Assembly (NCBI GenBank): GCA_945645715.1
Contig: CALZFJ010000019.1
Coordinates: forward strand, 1 to 13,537
Origin: an uncultured Prevotellaceae bacterium
GTDB taxonomy: Bacteria > Bacteroidota > Bacteroidia > Bacteroidales > Muribaculaceae
Direction of reading: 5' to 3'
DNA length: 13,537 bases
In this document: piece by piece, positions 1 through 6,056 of the stretch
Position numbering within the stretch: the first letter of the stretch is position 1
Layout: every line of letters begins with the position of its first letter
The notes under the pieces: model-generated
What the model saw: the letters and a program-made list of their open reading frames with translations, nothing else
Database searches by the model: none
Told to the model about the DNA's origin: nothing
Position numbers and translations under genes: made by a program

Positions 1-755
1 AGAAGCCCCTTCTTTACTACCGCAACAACCTCGTCACTCTCATCAACTTGCTTGAGCTTATGCCTAAATACGGCACCAAGGGAATCGTGTTCTCATCGTC
101 GTGCACAGTGTATGGCGAGCCCGATGTGAATCCCGTAGATGAAACCGCTCCTATCAAGAAGGCAACTTCGCCCTACGGCAACACAAAGCAGATTTCAGAG
201 GAAATCATCACCGACTATATCACCTCGGGTGCTCCCATAAAGAGTATCCTGCTTCGCTACTTCAACCCCGTTGGCGCTCACCCAAGTGCCGAAATCGGAG
301 AGCTTCCGAATGGTGTGCCCCAAAACCTTATCCCATTCCTAACCCAGACTGCAATCGGCATACGCAAGGAGCTTAGCGTATTCGGCAACGACTACAACAC
401 TCCCGACGGCTCTTGCATTCGCGACTTCATAAATGTGGTTGACCTCGCCAAGGCTCACGTGAAAGCTCTTGAACGTATGCTCGAAGACAAGAGCGAGGAG
501 AAGCTTGAGGTGTTCAACCTCGGCACAGGCGTAGGACTTTCGGTGCTCGAACTCATCAATGCGTTTGAGACAGCCACCGGTGTGAAAGTTCCGCACAAGA
601 TTGTAGGACGCCGCGAGGGTGATATCGAGAAGGTGTGGGCTAACCCCGACCGTGCCAACAATGTGCTTGGCTGGAAGGCTACCACTTCGATTGAAGACAC
701 TATGCGCTCGGCTTGGAACTGGCAGCTTCGTCTGCGCGAGCGTGGCATCATGTAA
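1..755 (+). CDS. galE: UDP-glucose 4-epimerase, 3' part only (5' end outside window)
   Basis: Interconverts UDP-glucose and UDP-galactose in the cytoplasm (Leloir pathway; supplies UDP-galactose for surface glycans). The frame is open from base 3 and gives 250 residues, against about 340 for the family, so roughly the first 90-100 residues with the NAD-binding glycine motif lie upstream of the window; no start codon inside the window should be used. Visible family marks are the FSSSCTVYG segment with the catalytic serine, the YGNTK motif (catalytic Tyr and Lys of the short-chain dehydrogenase fold), RYFNPVGAHPS followed by IGE and PQNLIPF (substrate-binding region), and CIRDFINVVDLAKAH. The stop is TAA. 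The next gene starts 18 nt downstream on the same strand with no terminator between, so the two are probably co-transcribed. The family assignment is secure; galactose specificity is inferred from strong similarity to GalE. Confidence 0.95.
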   Translation, partial: KPLLYYRNNLVTLINLLELMPKYGTKGIVFSSSCTVYGEPDVNPVDETAPIKKATSPYGNTKQISEEIITDYITSGAPIKSILLRYFNPVGAHPSAEIGELPNGVPQNLIPFLTQTAIGIRKELSVFGNDYNTPDGSCIRDFINVVDLAKAHVKALERMLEDKSEEKLEVFNLGTGVGLSVLELINAFETATGVKVPHKIVGRREGDIEKVWANPDRANNVLGWKATTSIEDTMRSAWNWQLRLRERGIM

Positions 756-773
756 TAAAATTATTTCTTTAAT

Positions 774-1796
774 ATGGACATTCTGCAAAAACGCATAGCC
801 GCCGACGGCAAGTTTCTTCCCGGTGGTGTGCTCAAAGTAGATGGTTTCATGAACCATCAGCTCGACCCTAAGCTCATGGAACAAATAGGTGACGAAATTG
901 CACGGCTCTTTGCCGGCAAAGGCATCACCAAGATTCTCACCATCGAGGCAAGCGGCATTGCTCCCGCTGTGATGGCCGGACTGAAAATGGGCGTACCGGT
1001 AGTGTTTGCAAAAAAACGCCTGCCGCGCACCATAACCGAGGCCTACACCTCGTGCGTAAGCTCTTTCACCAAGGGCAAGGAGTATCAGCTCATCGTGTCG
1101 CGTGAGTTTCTCTCAAAAGACGACAACGTGCTTTTCGTTGACGACTTCCTCGCCTACGGCAATGCCGCAATTGGCATTATCGACGTGTGCAAGCAAGCCG
1201 GAGCACGACTCGAGAACATGGTGTTTGTGATTGAGAAGGAGTTTCAGGACGGCCGTGTGCGCATTCTTGAGAAAGCTCCCACGGTGCACATCGAAAGCCT
1301 TGCCATGGTTCAATCACGCGAAATCACGCAGCGCGACTGTGAGTTTATGCAGATGGCAATCGACCTTTCAGTTGAGAACGTGAAGAATGGCGGAGGTCCG
1401 TTTGGAGCCGTTATCGTGCGCGACGACAAGATTGTGGCTACGGGTGTGAATCGTGTCACTGCCAATCACGACCCCACAGCCCACGCCGAAGTCAGTGCCA
1501 TTCGCAACGCCTGCCAAGCATTGGGCGATTTCAAGCTCGATGGCTGCGTGATTTACACCTCATGCGAGCCTTGCCCAATGTGCCTAAGCGCAATATACTG
1601 GGCTGGAATCAGCAAGATTTATTATGGCAACACCAAGCAAGATGCCAAGATGATTGATTTCGACGACTCTTTCATCTATGATGAGATAGAGAAGACTACC
1701 GACCACCGCTCCATCCCGGCTATCGCACTGATGCGCAAGGCTGCTCAGAAGGCATTCACCGACTGGATGGAAAAGGCCGACAAGATTGAATACTAA
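774..1796 (+). CDS. xpt-guaD: Bifunctional xanthine phosphoribosyltransferase - guanine deaminase fusion
   Basis: One uninterrupted 340-residue frame containing two purine-salvage enzymes. Residues 1 to about 180 match B. subtilis-type Xpt along their length: KVDGFMNHQLDP near the N terminus, TIEASGIAPAVMAGL, and the PRPP-binding loop VLFVDDFLAYGNAA at 119-132. Residues from about 184 to 340 match B. subtilis-type guanine deaminase of the cytidine-deaminase fold: HAE at 237-239 (zinc ligand His and catalytic Glu), SCEPCPMC at 263-270 (zinc ligands Cys267 and Cys270), FDDSFIY at 296-302 and a C-terminal IEY tail like the KEY tail of GuaD, which in the Bacillus enzyme reaches the active site. 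The deaminase would convert guanine to xanthine and the transferase would convert xanthine plus PRPP to XMP, consistent with coupled salvage in the cytoplasm. Separate Xpt and GuaD are about 194 and 156 residues, so the fusion has almost no linker. Both sets of catalytic residues look intact. It follows galE by 18 nt and ends at a strong terminator. Confidence 0.93.
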   Translation: MDILQKRIAADGKFLPGGVLKVDGFMNHQLDPKLMEQIGDEIARLFAGKGITKILTIEASGIAPAVMAGLKMGVPVVFAKKRLPRTITEAYTSCVSSFTKGKEYQLIVSREFLSKDDNVLFVDDFLAYGNAAIGIIDVCKQAGARLENMVFVIEKEFQDGRVRILEKAPTVHIESLAMVQSREITQRDCEFMQMAIDLSVENVKNGGGPFGAVIVRDDKIVATGVNRVTANHDPTAHAEVSAIRNACQALGDFKLDGCVIYTSCEPCPMCLSAIYWAGISKIYYGNTKQDAKMIDFDDSFIYDEIEKTTDHRSIPAIALMRKAAQKAFTDWMEKADKIEY

Positions 1797-1826
1797 GGGT
1801 GCCGACACAGCACTCTACCAGAGTAA

Positions 1827-1875
1827 AAGCCCCTGCCTCACACCCAAAAGTGTGGCAGGGGCTTGATATTTTTAT
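1827..1875 (+). terminator. Strong hairpin terminator between convergent xpt-guaD and dapA
   Basis: Stem AAGCCCCTGC (1827-1836), a two-base bulge, CACAC (1839-1843), loop CCAAAA (1844-1849), then GTGTG (1850-1854) and GCAGGGGCTT (1855-1864): 15 pairs, GC-rich. It is followed on the + strand by GATATTTTTATT, a T-rich tract. On the - strand the hairpin is followed by a short TTTT, so it may also end dapA transcription arriving from the right, although the tract is weaker in that direction. It lies 30 nt after the xpt-guaD stop and 47 nt beyond the dapA stop. Confidence 0.88.
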
Positions 1876-1910
1876 TAATTTCGCCTGAAAGCATTACCCG
1901 TTCCGGGCGA

Positions 1911-2795
1911 TTAGCTCAGGCTGTTGAGCACGTTGCGTATTTTTTCGTAGGTAGTGATGCGAGTGGGCACAAGTGGGAGTCGCAACTCATTCTCAATGAA
2001 TCCCATGGCATTGAGCAAACATTTCACTCCGGCAGGATTTCCATCTACGAATAGCAGACTGAAAAGCTCGGTGAAACGGTGATGAATCTGCAGTGCCTTC
2101 TCATAGTCGCCATTGAGCGCAAGGCGCACCATTCGGCTAAACTCACGCGGGAAAGCATTGCCAATCACCGAGATAACGCCCACAGCACCAAGCGTGATAA
2201 GCGGGAATGTTATGCCATCATCGCCCGATATCACCATAAAGTCGCGAGGCTTGTTCTTGATAATCTCGTCCATCTGCGAGATGTTGCCCGAAGCCTCTTT
2301 CACACCGATAATATTCTCAAAGTCGCGAGCAAGGCGCAGGCACGTCTCGGGAGCCATATTCACGCCTGTACGCCCCGGCACATTATATAGAATCACCGGC
2401 ACCGGCGATGCCTCTGCAATAGCCTTATAATGCTGATAGATACCCTCTTGCGACGGCTTATTATAGTAAGGGACAACCGATAGAATTGCGCTGAACGGCG
2501 ACAAGTCGATTGTTTTCACGGCATTCACCACAGCCATAGTGTTGTTGCTTCCCATACCGAGCACCATAGGCACACGGCCATGCACGCGCTCAACCACAAA
2601 GTTGCGCACCTCCACTTGCTCCTCAGGCGACAGCGTTACGGTCTCGGCAGTAGTAGCGAGCACCACAAGATAATCAATTCCATTCTGTATTTGATACTCA
2701 AGGAGTCGTGCGAGTGCATCATAGTCAACCGATTTGTCGCTTTTGAAAGGCGTAATGAGAGCAACACCCATTCCCTTTAAATTAATTCCTGCCAT
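1911..2795 (-). CDS. dapA: 4-hydroxy-tetrahydrodipicolinate synthase
   Basis: Condenses pyruvate with aspartate semialdehyde, the first committed step towards diaminopimelate (peptidoglycan) and lysine, in the cytoplasm. At 294 residues it has the family's usual length. The Schiff-base lysine is K166 in IIGVKEASG; Y137 and R142 lie in ILYNVPGRTG (catalytic tyrosine and substrate-binding arginine); the TT pair of the active site is T48-T49 in LATTAETVTL; PYYNKPSQEG (109-118) supplies the tyrosine of the proton relay. The common GTTGE motif reads ATTAE here; an alanine after the TT pair is, as far as I recall, frequent in Bacteroidota, while the leading alanine is less usual. The start ATG lies in a 12-bp palindrome CCATATATATGG (2792-2803). 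A Bacteroidota promoter is visible 40 to 70 nt upstream. It is convergent with xpt-guaD and divergent from the DUF4434 gene, so probably monocistronic. Confidence 0.96.
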   Translation of the reverse strand: MAGINLKGMGVALITPFKSDKSVDYDALARLLEYQIQNGIDYLVVLATTAETVTLSPEEQVEVRNFVVERVHGRVPMVLGMGSNNTMAVVNAVKTIDLSPFSAILSVVPYYNKPSQEGIYQHYKAIAEASPVPVILYNVPGRTGVNMAPETCLRLARDFENIIGVKEASGNISQMDEIIKNKPRDFMVISGDDGITFPLITLGAVGVISVIGNAFPREFSRMVRLALNGDYEKALQIHHRFTELFSLLFVDGNPAGVKCLLNAMGFIENELRLPLVPTRITTYEKIRNVLNSLS

Positions 2796-2816
2796 ATATA
2801 TGGATTTGTAGAGTTT

Positions 2817-2843
2817 CTAATTTTGATTACTCTGCAAAATTAG
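2817..2843. repeat. Perfect 9-bp inverted repeat over the dapA promoter
   Basis: CTAATTTTG (2817-2825) and its exact reverse complement CAAAATTAG (2835-2843), separated by 9 nt. The right arm contains the dapA -7 element on the - strand, and the left arm contains an identical TAnnTTTG on the + strand without an obvious -33 partner. It covers the -7 element and likely transcription start of dapA, so it could be an operator for a dimeric regulator. It could also be the chance result of two facing -7 elements. Confidence 0.5.
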
Positions 2844-2866
2844 TGATAAAACCCCAAAAGAGCAAT
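2835..2866 (-). promoter_or_regulatory. Promoter of dapA (Bacteroidota type)
   Basis: Read on the - strand, TAATTTTG occupies 2842-2835 and fits the Bacteroidota -7 consensus TAnnTTTG. An ATTG element at 2866-2863 lies 20 nt upstream, at the spacing expected of the -33 element. Transcription would start near 2828, giving a leader of about 33 nt before the dapA ATG. The -7 element is one arm of an inverted repeat listed separately. Confidence 0.65.
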
Positions 2867-2916
2867 TTTTAATTGGAAAAATAGCTAAAAGATGCTGTCA
2901 TAAGCCATAAATTGGC

Positions 2917-2924
2917 TATCTTTG
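2917..2924 (+). promoter_or_regulatory. Putative -7 element for the DUF4434 lipoprotein gene
   Basis: TATCTTTG matches TAnnTTTG, and transcription would begin near 2931, about 100 nt before the chosen ATG at 3032. No convincing TTG element is seen at the -33 position, so the promoter may be weak or factor-dependent. Its presence argues against the upstream in-frame TTG at 2912 as a start codon, because that TTG would lie before the transcription start. Confidence 0.5.
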
Positions 2925-3031
2925 TAGAAAATAGGCGGCATCTCGGCAAAACAATCAAGCAAGCTTATTGTTTAGCTCTCGATTTGCACTATTTTTGTGA
3001 TATAAACAATCAAACTGACTCTTTAAAACCA

Positions 3032-4327
3032 ATGCAATACACAAGAATCCATGCCACATTTTGCACACTGATTGTAGCACTCTGCACCGCGATTGGTGCA
3101 TGTTCGGCACAAAATAACGACTCATTCAATTCCCCGGCAACTAATATGCCACGAGGCTCATTTTTGCAGCCGCACCTTTGCCACAAATGGGACGATGTCC
3201 GGTGGCAGCAAGAATTTGCCGCTATGCGCGAGGCTGGAATGGACTTCGTGATATTGATGAGCACTGCCGATACCGACACTGCCGGAGTCACTCGTGCCAT
3301 CTACCCCACTGCCATCGAAGGCATCAACCATTCGGGCAATGATGTGGTTGATGCCTGTCTGCGCAACGCCCAACGTGCCGGAATGAAGGTGGTGATAGGG
3401 CTCAACTTCGACGATCGGTGGTGGGATATAGGCAAAGGCACAGCGCCTATGTGGCTTGAGCACAGCCTTATGCAGGGCAATGAGATTGCAGCCGAAATAA
3501 TGCGCAACTACTACCCACGCTATGCCGAAGTGATGCAAGGCTGGTACTGGGTGTGGGAAGTTGAGCCTTCGTTTTGCAGCAATCCTATAATTCTTGAGGT
3601 GCTCACACAGGCACTCAATGCTAATCTCGACTTTCTTCACTCCCTGTCGCCCTCGCTACCGGTGATGCTGTCACCATTCATGAACCGGTCGCTTGGCAGT
3701 GCCGATAATTGCGCCCGAGTGTGGCAATATATCCTCTCAAATGCCCACTTTGCCGATGGCGACATTTTTGCTCCGCAAGATTGCATCGGCTCGGGCTATC
3801 TCACGCTCGACTGCGTTGAGGAGTGGTTCGCAAAGCTGCGTGATATTATCCCCACGAAGCCGGCTGTACAATTCTGGGGCAACATCGAGCTTTTCGACCA
3901 GCGTTTCTGGACGAGTGCCGACATAGGGCGCATCAAGCTTCAGCACGATGCAATCGCTCCCTTCGTGAGTGATTTCATCTCGTTTGCTTATAGCCACTAC
4001 GTAAGCCCTAACCTGAAGAACCCCGTGCTGCACCGCGCATATAGCCACTATGTGCGCACCGGCAAATTGCTCCAGTGCAAGGCTCCGGCGGCGGTAAGTG
4101 AAGCAAAATGCACCGGCGGAATCCTGTCGTGGAAAGGCATAAGCGGCAACGAATGGCTGCTGGGCTACCGCGTGCGTCGCGATGGAGTACTTGTAGCCGA
4201 CTGCCAACTTACCCACGATGGCAGCTGCAAATGCTCAATAAATGCCGACACACCGGGAATCTACGCCATCACAGCCTACGACGCGTGGGGCAATGAATCA
4301 TCGGCAGTGGAAGTGAAAGTGCCATAA
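3032..4327 (+). CDS. Exported lipoprotein with DUF4434-type barrel and C-terminal Ig/FN3-like domain
   Basis: With the ATG at 3032 the protein has 431 residues. Residues 1-24 form a signal peptide with a hydrophobic core and the lipobox-like end AIGAC (Cys24), so it is probably a lipoprotein; ordinary cleavage after CSA is an alternative. Residues 42 to about 345 resemble DUF4434, a TIM-barrel family related to glycoside hydrolases: GSFLQPHLCHKWDDVRWQQEF at the start, KVVIGLNFDDRWW (119-131), GWYWVWEVEP (170-179), FAPQDCIG (246-253), QFWGNIELFD (280-289) and SFAYSHYVSPN (317-327). Acidic residues E176, D250 and E286 sit at barrel strand ends and are candidates for catalysis, by inference only. 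Residues 355-431 look like a beta-sandwich (FN3/Ig-like), with LLGYRVRRDGVLVAD and GIYAITAYDAWGNES. The substrate is unknown; a role on host or plant glycans is possible but no SusC/SusD genes are near. The gene stands alone between its own promoter and a hairpin. Confidence 0.8.
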   Translation: MQYTRIHATFCTLIVALCTAIGACSAQNNDSFNSPATNMPRGSFLQPHLCHKWDDVRWQQEFAAMREAGMDFVILMSTADTDTAGVTRAIYPTAIEGINHSGNDVVDACLRNAQRAGMKVVIGLNFDDRWWDIGKGTAPMWLEHSLMQGNEIAAEIMRNYYPRYAEVMQGWYWVWEVEPSFCSNPIILEVLTQALNANLDFLHSLSPSLPVMLSPFMNRSLGSADNCARVWQYILSNAHFADGDIFAPQDCIGSGYLTLDCVEEWFAKLRDIIPTKPAVQFWGNIELFDQRFWTSADIGRIKLQHDAIAPFVSDFISFAYSHYVSPNLKNPVLHRAYSHYVRTGKLLQCKAPAAVSEAKCTGGILSWKGISGNEWLLGYRVRRDGVLVADCQLTHDGSCKCSINADTPGIYAITAYDAWGNESSAVEVKVP

Positions 4328-4358
4328 TCATCACCTTTCGGCACATTTTCGGTGTTCC

Positions 4359-4378
4359 GGGCAAAAGATTTTTTGCCC
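4359..4378 (+). terminator. Hairpin after the DUF4434 gene, possible terminator
   Basis: GGGCAAAA (4359-4366), loop GATT, TTTTGCCC (4371-4378): a perfect 8-bp stem 31 nt after the stop codon. It is not followed by a clear T tract (AACGCTTTAGTTTT follows), so termination may be incomplete. It lies about 30 nt upstream of the next -7 element and could instead belong to regulation of the HU operon. Confidence 0.45.
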
Positions 4379-4383
4379 AACGC

Positions 4384-4414
4384 TTTAGTTTTGCACGAAT
4401 TTATGCTAATTTTG
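4384..4414 (+). promoter_or_regulatory. Promoter of the HU / HU-LysM / transferase operon
   Basis: TAATTTTG at 4407-4414 is a good TAnnTTTG element about 40 nt before the HU start codon. The -33 side is imperfect: TTTAG (4384-4388) is at the right spacing, while the better TTTTG (4389-4393) is only 13 nt from the -7. The start of transcription would be near 4421. Confidence 0.6.
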
Positions 4415-4430
4415 TAAAATATTTAGCATA
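4402..4430. repeat. Operator-like dyad over the HU operon promoter
   Basis: TATGCTAA (4402-4409) and its exact reverse complement TTAGCATA (4423-4430) flank 13 nt, with an inner ATTTT-GT-AAAAT symmetry at 4409-4420. The dyad spans the -7 element and the expected transcription start, the usual place for a repressor site or for autoregulation by an HU/IHF protein. No binding factor can be named. Confidence 0.5.
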
Positions 4431-4453
4431 TACACGATTGAGAGTTACAATTT

Positions 4454-4726
4454 ATGGAGAGCAAGGAATTAATCGACCAGATTGCCGCGCGCATTGAGCG
4501 CAGTAGTGCCGACACCGAGAAGCTGCTTGAGGGCTTTGTGGCTACGCTTAAAGAGCGGTGCAGTGCTCTCGACTGCATAGCTGTGCCCGGATTTGGCACA
4601 TTTGAGGCAAAAAAGAAGAGTGAACGAGTGACGGTAAATCCGGCTTCGGGCAAGAAAATGCTTGTACCTCCTAAGATTGCCCTCACTTTCAAGGCAAGTG
4701 CATTATTGAAAAGCAAGTTAAGATAA
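4454..4726 (+). CDS. HU/IHF-family DNA-binding protein
   Basis: A 90-residue single-domain nucleoid protein of the standard HU length. The two N-terminal helices (about 1-38) form the dimer body. GFGTFEAKKKSERVTVNP (46-63) begins the DNA-binding arm, with GFGTF as the family signature and P63 in VNPASGKK as the proline that intercalates into and bends DNA. The end, VPPKIALTFKASALLKSKL, is the classic C-terminal segment. It is first in a unit of three: the next gene, also carrying an HU domain, starts 12 nt later. It may work alongside, or form mixed dimers with, the HU domain of that neighbour; this is inference. Its sequence diverges from the abundant housekeeping HU, so it is probably one of several HU paralogues in the genome. 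Confidence 0.93.
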   Translation: MESKELIDQIAARIERSSADTEKLLEGFVATLKERCSALDCIAVPGFGTFEAKKKSERVTVNPASGKKMLVPPKIALTFKASALLKSKLR

Positions 4727-4738
4727 TCCCCCACACAC

Positions 4739-6055
4739 ATGAACAGCAAAGTGACATTTCCCGAGCTCGTGGATGCCGTTGCAGCAGCTACCGAGTGCCC
4801 CAAGCGAGTGAGCGAATTATTTCTGAAAGAACTATTCACGGTGATTTCAGAAGCACTTCGCAATGGCGAGAGTGTGCGTGTGCGCGGTCTTGGTCTTTTC
4901 AAGCTCACCAATGTAGAGGCACGCAAGAGTGTGAATGTGAATACCGGTGAGGAGATGGAGATTCCGAGCCACCGAAAGGTGTCGTTTGTGCCCGAAAAAG
5001 CTCTCGCCGATGCCATAAATGCTCCGTTTGTAGGCTTTGAGACCGTAGTGCTCGACGACGACCTCTCGGAGGAAGACATTCAGCTGATGGCAAGTGTAGA
5101 TGACTTCGACACCGAGGAGCAGGCAACACCGCCCACATTCTCCCCGGAGCAACCGTCGCAACCTGTGGCAGTGCCTATCGTGCAACCTCAAACTGTTGAG
5201 CAGCCGGTGGCAGAGCCTATCGTGCAACCTCAAACTGTTGAGCAGCCGGTGGCAGTGCCTATCGTGCAACCTCAAACTGTTGAGCAGCCGGTGACAGAGC
5301 CTATCGTGCAACCGGAACCGATTACCGAGAAACAAGAACTTACTACCGACACTGAAGATATGAAAGAGCCATTAAAGACTAACGAAGACACTGACGTTCA
5401 GTATAATATAATCACTCCCGAGACCAAGCCCACTGAAGTGGAAGACTACAATATCCCCGAAGACGACGATGAGGAATACGTCACCGAGCGAAAACCCGTT
5501 AGCTCCGAGAAGAGCAACGATGGTTTTATGCGAGGCTTCATCTGGGGCGCAGTCTCCATGTTTGTGTTCTACCTGATTGTTGGTGGTGGATATTTTATGT
5601 ATCAGCACATTCAAAATCAAGAGATTATAGATACTGCTCGTGGCACTGACTCAATCGAGGTCGAAGCTACACCCGAGGAGGTGAACGAAGCTCCGGCAGA
5701 ACCAGCCGCAGAAGAAACGCAAACTGCCGACGCTCAGAAGTCCGAAGCCGAAGCCGAGAAGCCGGCTACCGAGCCCGAAAAGCCCGCAGCCGAGCCTAAG
5801 GCTGCCGAACCGGTGTATGACACTGTGACCGAGCGTCAGTTCCTCACCAAGATTGCTGCAAAGCACTACGGCAATGCCGACTTCTGGGTGTATATCTACG
5901 AGGAAAACCGCTCTATCATCAAGAATCCCAACACTATCGCTCCGGGCACTAAGGTGGTGATACCGCCGGCATCGAAGTATGGCATCGACAAGAACAACCC
6001 CGAAAGCCTCCGTGCCGCCCGCAAGAAAATCCAGGAGATAGAGAACAAAAAGTAA
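4739..6055 (+). CDS. Membrane-spanning HU-LysM protein (predicted nucleoid-to-peptidoglycan link)
   Basis: 438 residues in five visible parts. Residues 1-95 form an HU/IHF-like domain (RVRGLGLFKL at 47-56, then VNVNTGEEMEIP and VSFVPEKALADAI); the intercalating proline is replaced by V67. Residues 100-260 form an acidic, proline-rich linker with a 14-residue repeat at 142-192. A single hydrophobic helix lies at about 266-288 (FIWGAVSMFVFYLIVGGGYF), preceded by Lys and Arg, which predicts the N terminus inside and the C terminus in the periplasm. A second Pro/Ala/Glu-rich linker follows (308-358). Residues 360-411 are LysM-like: TVTERQFLTKIAAKHYGNADFW, an IYEENRSII segment, and PNTIAPGTKVVIPP. 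The layout would hold DNA in the cytoplasm and bind peptidoglycan outside. Bacteroidota are known to have HU domains joined to a membrane helix and SPOR domain, proposed to act in chromosome partitioning; this looks like a LysM counterpart. DNA binding is unproven. It lies 12 nt after an HU gene and 1 nt before a phosphoethanolamine transferase gene. Confidence 0.85.
   Translation: MNSKVTFPELVDAVAAATECPKRVSELFLKELFTVISEALRNGESVRVRGLGLFKLTNVEARKSVNVNTGEEMEIPSHRKVSFVPEKALADAINAPFVGFETVVLDDDLSEEDIQLMASVDDFDTEEQATPPTFSPEQPSQPVAVPIVQPQTVEQPVAEPIVQPQTVEQPVAVPIVQPQTVEQPVTEPIVQPEPITEKQELTTDTEDMKEPLKTNEDTDVQYNIITPETKPTEVEDYNIPEDDDEEYVTERKPVSSEKSNDGFMRGFIWGAVSMFVFYLIVGGGYFMYQHIQNQEIIDTARGTDSIEVEATPEEVNEAPAEPAAEETQTADAQKSEAEAEKPATEPEKPAAEPKAAEPVYDTVTERQFLTKIAAKHYGNADFWVYIYEENRSIIKNPNTIAPGTKVVIPPASKYGIDKNNPESLRAARKKIQEIENKK
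5162..5314 (+). repeat. 42-bp coding tandem repeat in the HU-LysM gene
   Basis: Three full 42-bp units (5162-5203, 5204-5245, 5246-5287) and a 27-bp partial fourth, each encoding PVA(V/E)PIVQPQTVEQ. Units 1 and 3 carry Val and units 2 and 4 carry Glu at the same place, so the array probably arose by duplication of an 84-bp pair. Units are nearly identical at the DNA level, which suggests recent expansion and possible length variation between strains. It lies in the cytoplasmic linker. Confidence 0.95.
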
Positions 6056-6056
6056 C

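Noticed and set aside
755..774. Purine riboswitch before xpt-guaD, as in Bacillus xpt
   Set aside because: Only 18 nt separate galE from the gene, far too short for an aptamer.
1308..1330. Separate start for guanine deaminase inside the fusion
   Set aside because: An in-frame ATG lies near the junction, but no ribosome site or gap is seen and the frame is continuous, so a single polypeptide is the simpler reading.
1905..1980. A complete tRNA gene on the + strand
   Set aside because: Only the 5' end and D-arm resemble a tRNA; there is no anticodon stem, T arm or 3' acceptor match, and the bases lie in the dapA 3' end.
2912..3031. In-frame TTG at 2912 as an earlier start for the DUF4434 gene, adding 40 residues
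   Set aside because: It lies before the predicted transcription start of the 2917-2924 element, and the ATG at 3032 gives a proper signal peptide with a lipobox.
4847..5335. Antisense repeat-rich frame opposite the HU-LysM gene
   Set aside because: It only reflects the 42-bp coding repeats read on the other strand.
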